From contig CM050454.1 of the NCBI GenBank assembly GCA_027563935.2, positions 44,358,596 through 44,422,595 of the forward strand: 64,000 bases of DNA. Direction: 5' to 3'. Below, piece after piece: positions 1 to 10,416 of the stretch. This DNA comes from Costus lasius (Eukaryota > Streptophyta > Magnoliopsida > Zingiberales > Costaceae). The notes under the pieces are model-generated. The model was not told the DNA's origin. It searched no databases and worked only from the letters and a program-made list of their open reading frames with translations. Every line of letters begins with the position of its first letter. Position 1 is the stretch's first letter. The position numbers were made by a program, and so were the translations under genes.

Positions 1-1
1 C

Positions 2-2880
2 CTACTCTCAGGGTACTCTGAGCTCACCAGGGAAGAACTTCCCAATGGATTACCACCCCTTAGAGAAATCCAACATGCCATAGACCTTGTCCCGGGTTCT
101 ACTCTCCCACACTTACCCCACTATAGGATGAACCCTACTGAGCATCAAGAGCTCAAAAGACAAGTAGATGAACTGTTAGACAAGGGTTTCATTAGGGAAA
201 GCCTTAGCCCGTGTGCAGTGCCCGCCCTTCTTACCCCAAAGAAGGATGGAAGCTGGCGCATGTGTATAGACTGTAGGGCCATGAACAGGATAACCATCAA
301 GTATAGATTTCCCATCCCAAGATTAGATGACATGCTTGACATGCTGGTAGGTTCTAAGTGGTTTAGCAAGCTAGACCTTAGAAGTGGATACCATCAAGTT
401 AGGATCAGACTTGGGGATGAGTGGAAGACTGCCTTTAAAACCAAGGATGGTTTATATGAGTGGCTAGTCATGCCCTTTGGTCTCTCTAATGCCCCCTCAA
501 CATTCATGAGGTTAATGAACCAAGTCTTGAAGCCTTACATAGGAAGATTCTTAGTAGTTTACTTTGATGACATCCTAATTTATAGCAAGACCCGAGAAGA
601 ACACATGGAACACCTTAGAAAGATCTTAGACTTACTTCAGGAAGAAAAGCTATACCTAAACCTGAAAAAGTGTTCTTTCCTTTCCCCTAGGGTTGTCTTT
701 TTAGTCTTCATAGTTTCAGACCAAGGACTTCAAGCTGACCCTAGCAAAATCCAAGCCATCTTAGACTGGCCTGAACCCAAGACTTTGACTGAGATTAGGA
801 GCTTCCATGGTCTAGCTGCCTTTTATAGGAGATTCATTAGAAACTTTAGCACCATAGTAGCCCCTATAACTAACTGTATGAAACAAGGTGAGTTTAGTTG
901 GCCTAAGTCTGCTAGTAGAGCTTTTGTGGAGCTTAAGTCTAGAATGACCACTGCCCCTGTCCTAAAATTACCTGACTTCTCTAAAGTTTTCATAGTGGAC
1001 TGTGATGCCTCAGGAGTAGGAATAGGAGGTACCCTTAGTCAGGAAGGACACCCCATAGCCTACTTTAGTGAGAAATTAAATGAGGCCAAGCAAAGGTATA
1101 CCACCTATGATAAGGAATTCTATGCTGTAGTCCAATCTTTAAGGCACTGGAGACACTATCTGATACACAACGAATTTATTCTAAATAGTGATCACCAAGC
1201 TTTATCTTTTCTAAATGCTCAAAAGAAATTAAATGCTAGGCATGCTAAATGGGTAGAGTACCTTCAACAGTATACTTTTGTTTTGAAACATAAATCTGGA
1301 ATTGAAAATAAAGTTGCTGATGCTTTGAGTAGAGTAGTTTTACTTATGCAAACTTTATCTGTTGAAGTAGTTGGATTTGATCGCATGAAGCATGAATACC
1401 TAGAATGCCCTGATTTTTCTAGCATTTATTCTGAGCTTAGCATAGACCCTTTGAGTCATCCCATCTATACCCTAAGGGATGAGTTTCTGTTTCTTGGGCC
1501 AAAGTTGTGCATTCCCAAGACCTCAATCCGAGACTTCCTTGTTTGGGAGATCCACGGAGGAGGGTCTGCCGGGCACCATGGCCGGGACAAGACTCAAGCC
1601 TTAGTGGAGGAACGGTTCTTCTGGCCGAACCTCTACAGGGATGTAGCTAAGGTTGTCAGACATTGTAGGACCTGTCAGACCAGGAAAACTCAGAAACATA
1701 ACTATGGTCTGTACACACCCCTACCTATCCCTCAAGCACCATGGCAAGACCTTAGCATGGACTTCATCTTAGGTTTACCAAAGACTCCCTCCAGACATGA
1801 CTCCATTTTTGTCGTAGTGGATAGGTTTACCAAGATGGCACACTTATACCTTGCTACAAAACCACAGATGCATCACATGTAGCTAGGTTGTTTTTTAAAG
1901 AGGTTGTTAAACATAGAGGTACCCCTCTGACTATAGTTTCTGATAGGGATTCCAGGTTTGTTGGACATTTCTGGAAAACCCTGTGGGCTATGTTAGGAAC
2001 CAAACTCAAATTCTCCACGGCCTATCATCCTCAGATGGATGGGCAGACCGAAGTGGTCAATCGATCACTAGGGAGCATTTTGAGGAGTTTGGTAGGAGAG
2101 CACCCAGGCACATGGGATAAGCTGTTGCCCATTGCCGAGTTCTCCTATAATAGTGTTGTCAACAAAACCACAGGATTGTCCCCTTTTCAGGCCAACTTAG
2201 GGTACCAGCCCAGAAAACCTGTTGATTTGTTTCCTTTACCTAGGCACTCTCATATTTCTATGTCTGCTAAAGATTTTGCTACTCACATGTCTCATTTACA
2301 TCATGAAATATATTGTCAAATGCTTGATGCTGTAAATTCCTATCGCAAGAGTGCTAACAAGAAACGCCGAGAAAGGATATTCTCTGTAGGTGAACAAGTT
2401 ATACTGCGGATCAGAGAGGAGCGCATCCATGGATCTGGCCGCAAGTTGGACGCCAAAGGACTCGGACCATTCACCATTGTAGAAAAGATCAACGATAACG
2501 CTTACATCTTGGATCTACCACCGGAACTGGGGATCCCCACCACTGTCAATGTGGAGGATCTCACGCACTATGAGGAGCCGGTGCACATCGGCGAGTTGAC
2601 TGACAGGCCTGAACTGCAGAGCATACTTGAAGATCAGACCCGACTCACCCCAGACAAGGTACAAGTGTTTTACCGTGTTAAATTTACGTCGGGTGAGGAG
2701 GCTTGGCTTCCCGAAGAAGAGTTGGCACAGGCCGCTCCGGAATTACTCCAAGGGTACAAGGGTGATTCTCCAGAGGAGAATTCTTCCCACCCGGGGAGAA
2801 ATGATGGAGGGGCCAACCCTGCCCCAAGGAGGTCTGGAAGGGCTAGGAGGAAGCCCATCAGATATGGCTTTTCCTCCTAG
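2..2880 (+). pseudogene. pol: gypsy pol (RT-RNase H-integrase-CR tail), frameshifted
   Basis: The frame is open from position 2; the first ATG at 128 is internal, not a start. RT has its catalytic Phe-Asp-Asp at about 563-571. RNase H follows (Asp-Cys-Asp-Ala-Ser near 1000), then the integrase His/Cys zinc domain near 1550-1680. One base appears to be missing from the A run near 1858-1862, just after the first integrase catalytic Asp, which brings a TAG stop at 1880. The other frame continues from about 1863 with the second Asp, the catalytic Glu and a chromodomain-like tail (Tyr-Arg-Val-Lys-Phe, then Trp-Leu-Pro-Glu-Glu) to the stop at 2878-2880. The last 79 bases lie inside the 3' LTR. Apart from the frameshift the protein looks well preserved. 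Confidence 0.88.
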
Positions 2881-4407
2881 GTCATCTTTCTTTCCTTATT
2901 TGCACTTTCCTTATTTGCATTGAATAAAGCTCTAGTGCATTGTGTAGTTTCCTTATTTGCTCCTAGAATAGTCTACTGGCCTTTGTGTTAATAATTGGGC
3001 AGGTTATAGCCCAGCTCAAGGGAAGCTAGGAAGCTCAAGCTAAAGCCACTCAAGTAGAGCTCCAATTATGGAAGGAGGCACTTCAACTACTTCAACTAAA
3101 GACTTCAAGTTGAAGGGGCTTACAATGAATGCAACTCCACCTTCCAAATCAACCAAGGCGCCACTCAATAGGATGATTGATTCGAATGCAAGAAATCAGC
3201 CCACAATTCAATGCGCCTAGCCATCAAGAATTAAACTAGATCCACAAATCAAGGGATCACCATTTAGATCCACAAATCAAGGGATCACCATCTAGATCCA
3301 CAATTTGAGGAGTTATCTTTGGAAGCCTTTAGCCGCCCTTGCTCTTGAAGGAATGCAATTCGAAATTCAAGTGGGGCGCCTTCTCATCCAAACAAATAAA
3401 GAAGGAGCTCAAGAAGAAATCGGCCACAAGGAGCTCCATCAAAAGAAGGATTTCGAAATTCAAATTTGCCAAGGAAATGTTTTAATTGTGCATTAACTTC
3501 TTTCCCTACCTTTGTGATTGCGCCTAGGGTGAATTGTCACCCTTGCCCATGGCTTGTTGAGCCTATAAATTGTAATCCTCCCCTCTTTGTCTATTAGTTG
3601 CCTAGTGAAAAAAAGAATCCTTGTGTTAGCATTGGTGCTTGTCGCCTAAGAAGTTTTCTACCTCCCCTCTTCTCTAAAGGGCCGAGCCCTTTCCCTTCTC
3701 CCCCCCTTCTTCTCAAGCTCTCAACGCATCCAACCCTTGAAGGACTTTGCTTACTCTTGGCGAGGCTCTAAGGATCTCATCCACCTTGGTCTCGGCAAGG
3801 CACTTGGAGGTTCTTGGGGCATCATCACTCTCGGCCAACAAGGAGGCTTGCATCTTGAAGACTTTCGGCTAAGTTCCTTCCCTCTCCTTTCTTTAGATCT
3901 TAAGAACTTGGCTCTACACTAATCTGAATTCTTATTCAAGGTGGCGCAAGGACTTGGAGATCTCTTACTAAGCGCAAAGCTTTCTTCTCCCTCCCCCTTT
4001 CTCCTTAGTCAAAGTGTTAAGGGAACTTGTGAGGCTTAACCTCCCCCTTAGTTTTGTTTTGTAATATGAATCCGTGGTATGTGCGGATCTCGTTTGTCTG
4101 TGTTTGTTTGTAATGATGCAATACCTTCCATCAGAGTAGGACCGTTGAAGATCGGGACGATACGATCCTTCTATGCTCAAGGGTCGCACTGTAAGTACTC
4201 CTACAAATCATTCCATTTCATAGTTTAAAGTGCTCTTTCTTTTGGTAGTAACTTAGTGTCGTTTTTCTTATTTATAAAGTACAAAAAAAAACATATTTTC
4301 CAACTCCGTTAGAGTAAATTCGGGTTTTATCTAAAAATACAAAAAAATTATTTTCTCAAATCGTTGTTTGAATGCACCCTTACTTGTGAATGATCCCACC
4401 TCCATCA
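2802..4407 (+). repeat. 3' LTR of the CRM-type element
   Basis: The LTR begins TGATGGAGG and ends CCTCCATCA, a perfect 9-bp terminal inverted repeat. A purine run (GGGGAGAAA) immediately before 2802 serves as polypurine tract and lies inside the coding frame. The LTR is about 1.6 kb. Its downstream half, about 4090-4380, aligns with the LTR of the deleted CRM-type element at 7685-13986 but is clearly diverged, so the two are related families. The partner 5' LTR is outside the window, so age cannot be estimated. Confidence 0.85.
3563..3570 (+). promoter_or_regulatory. Putative LTR TATA box
   Basis: CTATAAAT lies in the LTR just after TTGTTGAGC. The same context, CCTATAAAT(t)GTA, occurs on the minus strand at the equivalent place in the LTRs of the deleted CRM-type element (about 8823-8830 and 13143-13150). 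Conservation between diverged LTRs supports a promoter role. Confidence 0.5.
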
Positions 4408-6785
4408 TGGCGTCAAGCCATTTCTCGGAGTCCGGTCCACTGACCGCCTCATCATAGGTCCTGGGTTCATCTTCAACGATGAAGATACCGTCGTGTTGGG
4501 TCGGCAGCGACCCATACCTCTCAGGAACACGGCGAATCCTCCCAGACCTACGCATGGCCTGTGTCTGAGCCTCAGGTTGCCCAGCAACCGATGCAGTTGG
4601 CTCAGGTTCCATCTCTGTGTCTTGTGGTTGCACTTGGACCTCGTCTAATTCAAACTTCCTCCCACTAACTTCTTTCATGAAAAATTCTTTCTCTAGAAAG
4701 ACAGCACCCCGAGCAACAAAAACTTTGTTCTCGGTGGGAACATAGAAGTAGTAACCCTTAGTTTCCTTAGGTTACCCCATAAACACACATTTATCAGATC
4801 TAGGTTCTAGCTTGCTAGAATCCTGATGTTTGACATAAGCCTCACATCCCCAGATCCTGATAAAAGTGAGATTAGGGCGTCTCCCACTCCATACCTCGTA
4901 TGGAATCTTTGAGACACTCTTAGATGGAACATTATTCAGTATTAGAGAAGCTGTCTCTAGTGCATGTCCCAGAATGAAGGAGGTAGAGTTGCATGACTCA
5001 TCATACATCAAACCATGTCCAACAAAGTTCGATTTCTCCTTTTAGAGACACCATTCCATTGGGGTGTTCTAGTTGGAGTGAGTTGAGATAAAATCCCACA
5101 CTCTCGTAGATAGTCAAGAAACTCACCACTCAGGTACTCTCCACCACGATCTAATCGAAGAGCCTTAATGGATCTACCAAGCTGGTTCTCTACTTCATGT
5201 CTGAATTCTTTGAATTTCTCAAACGATTCAGACTTATGTCTCATTAGGTAGACATAACCATATCTACTGAAATCATCAGTAAATGTGATGAAGTAGTTGT
5301 GGCCTCCTCTGGCTTGCTTATTGAATGGCCCACACACATCACTATGTATGAGATCCAACAAACCTCCTGCCCTTTCACTAGTGTTGGTGAAAGGCGCCTT
5401 TGTCATCTTCCCTAACAAACAAGGCTCACATGTATCAAATTCCTCCAAGGAACTTGAATCTAACAACCCATTTGCATAGAGTTGTTGAATGCGATTCTTG
5501 TTTATATGGGCTAATCGACAATGCCATAGGAAAGCACCAACTGAACCACTCAGTTTGGTCCTTTTATTATTTATGTTGCAAATAGAGTTATCCATGTCTA
5601 ACACATATAGACCATTGCACAAAGTACCCTTCCCATAGAACATACTTGCAAATGAAAAAAAACAAGAGTTCTTATTTATTTCAAACTTAAATCCTTTCTT
5701 TGCCAAGCAAGGAATGGATACAATGTTCTTAGTAAGCAAAGGTATATAATAGCAATTTTCTAACTCTAACTGAAGTCCAGATGGCAGAGAGAGAGTCAGA
5801 ACTCCTACAGCAACAGCAGCAACCTGTGCCCCGTTTCCAACTCGTAGGTCAATCTCTCTAGGCCGCACCGATCTACTTTTCTTGAGCCCCTACATATTTG
5901 TACAAATATGAGCTCCACATGCGGTATCCAATACCCATGACATAGAAGTAGAAATGTTGACTTCTGTAACATAAATACCTGAGCTAGAAGCTAAGGCCAA
6001 GCCTTTCTTCTCTTCATTCTGAAGTTGCTTGCAATCCCTCCTCCAGTGACCCTGCTCGCCACAGTGGAAGCACCTTTGGTCCTTTGACTTCTTCACCTTT
6101 TTCTTCAGTGCCTTGGTAGGACCCTTGGCACCGCCCTTGGCATGGCCGTAGGGACCAAAAGAACAGAATTAGGTTTGGTCTTTACCATCTCACGCTCGGC
6201 TGTCTGGAGCATATTCATCAATTCCTCCCGTGTGCACTTAATCCGGTTCATGTTGAAATTTATCATAAACGAACTGAAGCTAGGGGGCAGGGAATGCAGA
6301 ATAAGATCCACAACCAGCTCGTTATCTATGGCATATCCCAGCCTCCTGAGATGATCCACATTCCCAATCAACTTGAGAACATGGGGTCTCACTGGTGCAC
6401 CCTCAGATAACTTACACCCAAAGACTGCTTTGGCAGTGTCAAATCTCTCAGTTCTAGCCTGAGCCTCGAACATCCGTTTCAAATGAGTGATCATCTGAAA
6501 AGCGTTCTGCTCCTCATATTGCACCTGAAGTTCAGGTGCCATAGTGGCCAGCATGAGACATGATACCTCCATAGAGTCATCCTGATGCTTTCTAAAAGCA
6601 TCTCTATCTGCCGCTCGGGCATTAGGAGGAGGAGGTGGCGGAAGAGCCTGCTCTAGGACATACAGTTTCTTCTCGAGCTTGAGGACTATCCTCAAGTTCC
6701 GATGTCAGTCCATAAAGTTGGTTCCAACCAACTTATCCTTATCGAGGAGTGATCGCAGTGTCAATCTGCTATTGTTCGTTGCCAT
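4408..6785 (-). pseudogene. gag-pol: Copia A gag-protease-integrase, broken
   Basis: The start is the ATG at 6785-6783, aligned with the intact start of copia C at 49330. Pieces in order: gag (about 6695-6105); CCHC zinc knuckle and protease Asp-Thr-Ala-Cys-Gly (6096-5890); Gag-pre-integrase zinc domain and integrase core (5868-5008); integrase C-terminus (5011-4772 and 4678-4408). Breaks seen: a Trp codon changed to TGA near 6705, a stop at 5890 after the protease motif where copia C has CAG, and frameshifts near 6100, 5010 and 4770. The gene then ends abruptly at 4408, where the CRM-type element begins. Nothing full-length can be made. RT and RNase H are outside the window. Confidence 0.87.
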
Positions 6786-7679
6786 TATTCTACAACAGTC
6801 AAGAAACAGCAGATTAGTACTACTTTAAATCATTTAAACTAGACTTGTTTTAAATTATTATGGCTCCCACTATTTTATTCGAATTGACAACCCACAAAGT
6901 CAATCGGGAAGTTTAAGACTTCCTAGTGAGATGGGATCCTTATTCCACATGAGGCTTCGCATCCCACGAGGGTGGGATGAGATGCACAAAGTAACCCATG
7001 CTTCCTAAGGTGGGCTTGCCGGCCGATTACTCCAAGCAATTCCCCTTATTGAGATAGTCTAGGCATTTCATGTCCAGCGAGGGCTGGATACAACACGAAA
7101 CCCTAACCTCTCAATGATGCCTCTAGAGTTTCATCATGTGCCCAGCACATATGGAACTCTAGTCAAGTCCATTCCTAACCATTATGCCCAGGGCCAACGA
7201 GTTTCCTTGCGAAGGCGCGCCTGATTAAAACGGACTGGGGAAACCATTGCCACCACACACTTTCTAAAGATAAGTGGGTGTGTCCCACGAGGGTGGAAAA
7301 TAGTTCACAACACCACTGATCGATAGCTAAGTGAGGGCTACGCGTTAGAAAGCTACTGGACTTGATATTTATTTATGAGGGTTTTTGAGGTCTCATCAGT
7401 TTTATCTTATGTCTAACATTATAGGCATGCAATCCTATAGTGATAACATAATGATAAAACAGGCATGCTTTAGCAGATATCGAAAATAATAAATGAATGA
7501 TGTGATCATAGCCTATTCAAGACATTGAACCAACCCATGCCAGTAGGAGGTTCAACTCTTGACATAGGATTCAAGCCCCGAAAGACAAGACCTAACCTAG
7601 CCGACCACTAATTTGATCTTCAAGGTTGGCTCCAAAGTCCTTCTCACCATGGTTTAGCTCTCAAGCCCTAGAGGTGTCC
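6786..7679 (-). other. Copia A untranslated leader, part nearest the ATG
   Basis: There is no coding capacity. It aligns along its length with the leader of copia C (about 48440-49329). It carries four short hairpins at 7284-7296, 7135-7152, 7074-7087 and 6963-6976 that also exist in copia C and, with changed stem bases, in copias alpha and beta. A TGTTGTAG that resembles a 3' splice site sits a few bases upstream of the ATG. The leader is interrupted at 7679/7685 by the deleted CRM-type element. Confidence 0.7.
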
Positions 7680-7684
7680 CTCAT

Positions 7685-9665
7685 TGATGTAGGAGAGAGC
7701 CATGTCTGCCTCACAAGGGCCGTCCGGACATGTATGTCTGCCTCACAAGGGCCGTCTGGACATAAGCGACCCATGCCTGCCTCATTCGGCGCGTCTAACA
7801 TGTTTGCCCCCCTCCCCTACAACACTAAGGACCGGCGGAGCTCCACCGATCCCCTCGAGGTTAGGCATCCCAGAGACCTAACCCGCAAGGTCCAGGGTGT
7901 CGAATCCTGGCACAGTTATACCCCATGCCTGGGCTGTGCAAATTTCGTCTGCAGCAGGATTCGAACCCTCGACTTGGCCTTCACAAACCAAGTCCCTCTA
8001 ACCATTAGAGCTGCACTGATGTAGGGCGGGGTCTATAACACTCAAACAACGATTTTCAAAATCCGTTTTGATAGATAAGTAGATAATAAGGGAAAACCGG
8101 ATTTAAACTAACGAGATTTTGAGAAGCTAATTTTTTTGTATTTTATAATAGTAAAGGAAAAACCCGGGATTACAACTACTAAAAGCAGTAAATGCTGAAA
8201 TTAAACTTACAGAGCGACCCTTGAGAATTGAAGGATCGTATCACCCCGTTCTTCACCGGTCCAACTCTGATGGAAGGTGTAGAAATGGTTGAGCATTACA
8301 CACAAACACAGAAAGGGATCCGAACAAGTCTCGGATTCATATTACACACTTAATTCAAGGGGGAGGCTAGTCCTCGCAAGTTCCCTTGCTAATATGAAAC
8401 CTAACTAGAAGAGGGGGGGAAAAGAGAAGAGGAGATGCACCACCAATTTGCTTGTCCTCCTTGCGCCAACTACAAAATTAAAGAGTAGTGTAGATGCTAT
8501 TCGGATGACAAGAGGAAACAAAGCAAAGAAAAAAGGGAGAAACTTAGCTTGCTTGGTTTGAAGATCCCTCCTTCTTGTTCCTTGCGCATCATGTCCTCTT
8601 GGAGAGTTCTTGGCCTCAAGATGGAGGTTATGAGATGAAGAGCTTTCGGCTAGAAGATGCAAGGGAGGAGTCCTCTTAGAATTTTGGTGGAGAAGATGGA
8701 AGAAGAAGGGTTCGGCCCTTAGAAGAACACTACTACTACTATGGCGACACTAATGTTTACCTAGGAAACTAGTAGACAATTCTCATTTCATCCAAAGCTA
8801 CGAAAATACATGAGGAAGGCTACATTTATAGGCAAGGTAGAGGGTGGGCAAGGTGGTCATTTGCCCCTTAGGCGCCACTTACAAAATTGGAGAGAAAATT
8901 CAGCATTTAATTCAAGGTGTAAATGCAATTAAGAGTGTGGATTCTTTCCTTCTTTGGTGAAGCTTCTTTGGAAGTTATTTGAAATTTGAATGGCTCATTG
9001 TGTTGGCGAGATGACCTCTTCCTTGCTTGTTGTGGGCGCATAAATGAGGAATTCGAAATTTGAATTCCTTCCTTGAGAAAGTTAGGCGGCAAGACATTGA
9101 TAGAATCTTTCATTAAAGGCTCCCCTTTGATTGTGGATCTAGATTGGGGCTGATTTCGAATTCTTCCTTTGATTGGCTGATGTGTTGGCGCATATCCATG
9201 GTTGGGTGGTTGAGGTGGCTGATTGGGAGAGGCATCCAACTAATGTGGAAGTTGAGTTGGCAAGTGAGTTCATCTTTGAACTTGGAGTTGAAGGAGTTGA
9301 AGCATTCTTTCCTTCCTTGAGCTGAACTTGTTGAGTGGAGTTTGAGCTGCCCTTGAAGTGGAGATTGAGCTGACCTTTAGCTTGAATGACCTGCCAAAAA
9401 TATAACCAATGCAAGGATGCACTATCCTACCATGATGCAAAGTACATAAGAACTACATGCATTACAATGCACAACCTACTACAATTGAACTTGCCATAAT
9501 TGACTATATGATGCATGGCCTTATTTGAAAGCTTAAACTAACCTAAATGCCATGAAATGCAATGCAAAACAATAGAAAGCAAGTGAGCTCTAGGTGAGCC
9601 CATGTTGAGGAGGTTTCCTCCGAGCCCAAGCATGTCTCTTTAAAGCAGGGCTGCTGCCTCCATCA
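7685..9665 (-). repeat. 3' LTR of the deleted CRM-type element, with insert
   Basis: In element sense the LTR starts TGATGGAGGCAGC at 9665 and ends CCTACATCA at 7685. A 323-bp foreign insert (7694-8016) is flanked by two copies of tgatgtagg (7685-7693 and 8017-8025), so the original LTR is 8017-9665 plus the duplicated 9 bp. It matches the 5' LTR at 12338-13986 almost base for base. The polypurine tract GGGGAGAGC precedes it, and the coding tail overlaps its first 76 bases. Confidence 0.9.
7694..8016 (-). mobile_element. tRNA-derived SINE-like insertion
   Basis: This 323-bp insert is flanked by a 9-bp direct repeat and is absent from the sister LTR. On the minus strand its first 65 bases resemble a tRNA: a GCAGC start that can pair with GCTGC about 60 nt on, an A-box-like AGCTCTAATGGTTAGAG, an arm with CTTGG/CCAAG pairing, and a perfect B box GGTTCGAATCC (about 7951-7961). 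A roughly 240-bp unrelated body follows, including a 31-bp tandem duplication (7700-7763). The tail is a short CT run rather than poly(A), which is unusual. A 9-bp TSD would also fit a Mutator-like element, but I see no terminal inverted repeats. Confidence 0.62.
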
Positions 9666-10381
9666 GCTCTCCCCGGGTTGAAAAAATTCTCCTCTGGAGA
9701 ATTGTCCTTGTACCCTTGGAGTAACATAGGGGCGGCCTTATTAAGTTCTTCCTCAGAGAGCCAGTCCTCATCACCATGGAGGAATCTAACTCTGTAAGTC
9801 ACTTGTATCTCTTCAGTGGTCAGTCGGGTTTGATCCCCAATGATAGCCTCAATCTCTAGCTCATGTTTGACATTTGAATCAGGCATAAAGAGGGGCTCTT
9901 GGTAGAGAGGGGGATCCTCCTCATGGATAGGGGTGGGGATCTTGGGTTCAGGGTCTCCTACATTAGAGTACCTTTTTCGGCCATGCTTATTAGTACACTT
10001 AGGATAAAGCTCCATAGTGCTACTAAATTGGTTAGGCATAACAAAGTCTATGTGTTCAACATGTAGGGGAAGTAAAGCAGTATCAATGTTATTTAACCCT
10101 GAAGTCTTGGGACCAAGTTCTATAAGACAGGATCTATAGTTCAGAGGATGAAGATCTAAAAGTTCTAAGTCAAGAGATGGTTTAGAGTACTTAGGGTCTA
10201 GGTCAACTCCTAGCTTTGGAAACTCATAAGGGTCTTGGTAGGGTATGAGTGTTTCAGTAGGAGGCTCTATCTCAAGGGGTGGCTTTGGTTTGGGTTGTTC
10301 ACCTAGGTCGGTTTCCTTAAGGACTATGGGGCATAAGGGTTGATCAGGTTGGGTGTCCCTAAGTAATTCTTGAGGTATCAT
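9590..10381 (-). pseudogene. Linker and chromodomain-like tail retained without RT or integrase
   Basis: The open frame has 263 codons. The first ~180 residues are acidic and proline-rich with no recognised domain. From about residue 180 the sequence parallels the C-terminus of the CRM-type pol at 2-2880: Asp-Gln-Thr-Arg-Leu-Thr, then Tyr-Arg-Val-Arg-Phe, Trp-Leu-Ser-Glu-Glu-Glu and Leu-Leu-Gln-Gly-Tyr-Lys. This is the putative chromatin-targeting CR motif. The last codons lie in the 3' LTR. The deletion has joined protease-side sequence to this tail. Whether a protein is made is unknown, since upstream frames are broken. Confidence 0.7.
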
Positions 10382-10416
10382 CAGTTGGAGGGTTGTTTGG
10401 GTTGGTTTAGACTCAG

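Larger units (their letters stand above)
1..4407 (+). mobile_element. CRM-type Ty3/gypsy chromovirus, 3' part
   Basis: This is the 3' part of a gypsy retrotransposon, from the start of reverse transcriptase to the end of the 3' LTR. The 5' LTR, gag and protease lie left of the window. The order RT, RNase H, integrase, chromodomain-like tail is that of chromoviruses. The reading frame runs past the LTR start, a trait known from the centromeric (CRM) lineage, which also fits the RT sequence. The element ends at 4407, directly against copia A coding sequence, so it inserted there. The base run after it is tggcg, so the unseen left flank should end in the same five bases. Confidence 0.88.

Noticed and set aside
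3305..3922. Small plus-strand open frames after the CRM-type pol
   Set aside because: They lie in the LTR, are short, have no domain similarity and no support from the related LTR.
7950..8014. Functional tRNA gene on the minus strand
   Set aside because: The anticodon loop would be about ten bases and the acceptor stem is imperfect. It forms the head of a TSD-flanked insert, so a SINE-like origin fits better.
7694..8016. Mutator-like DNA transposon, because of the 9-bp TSD
   Set aside because: The ends (AGAGAGCC... and ...GAGCTGCAC) do not form terminal inverted repeats, and the tRNA-like head adjoins the TSD as expected for a SINE.
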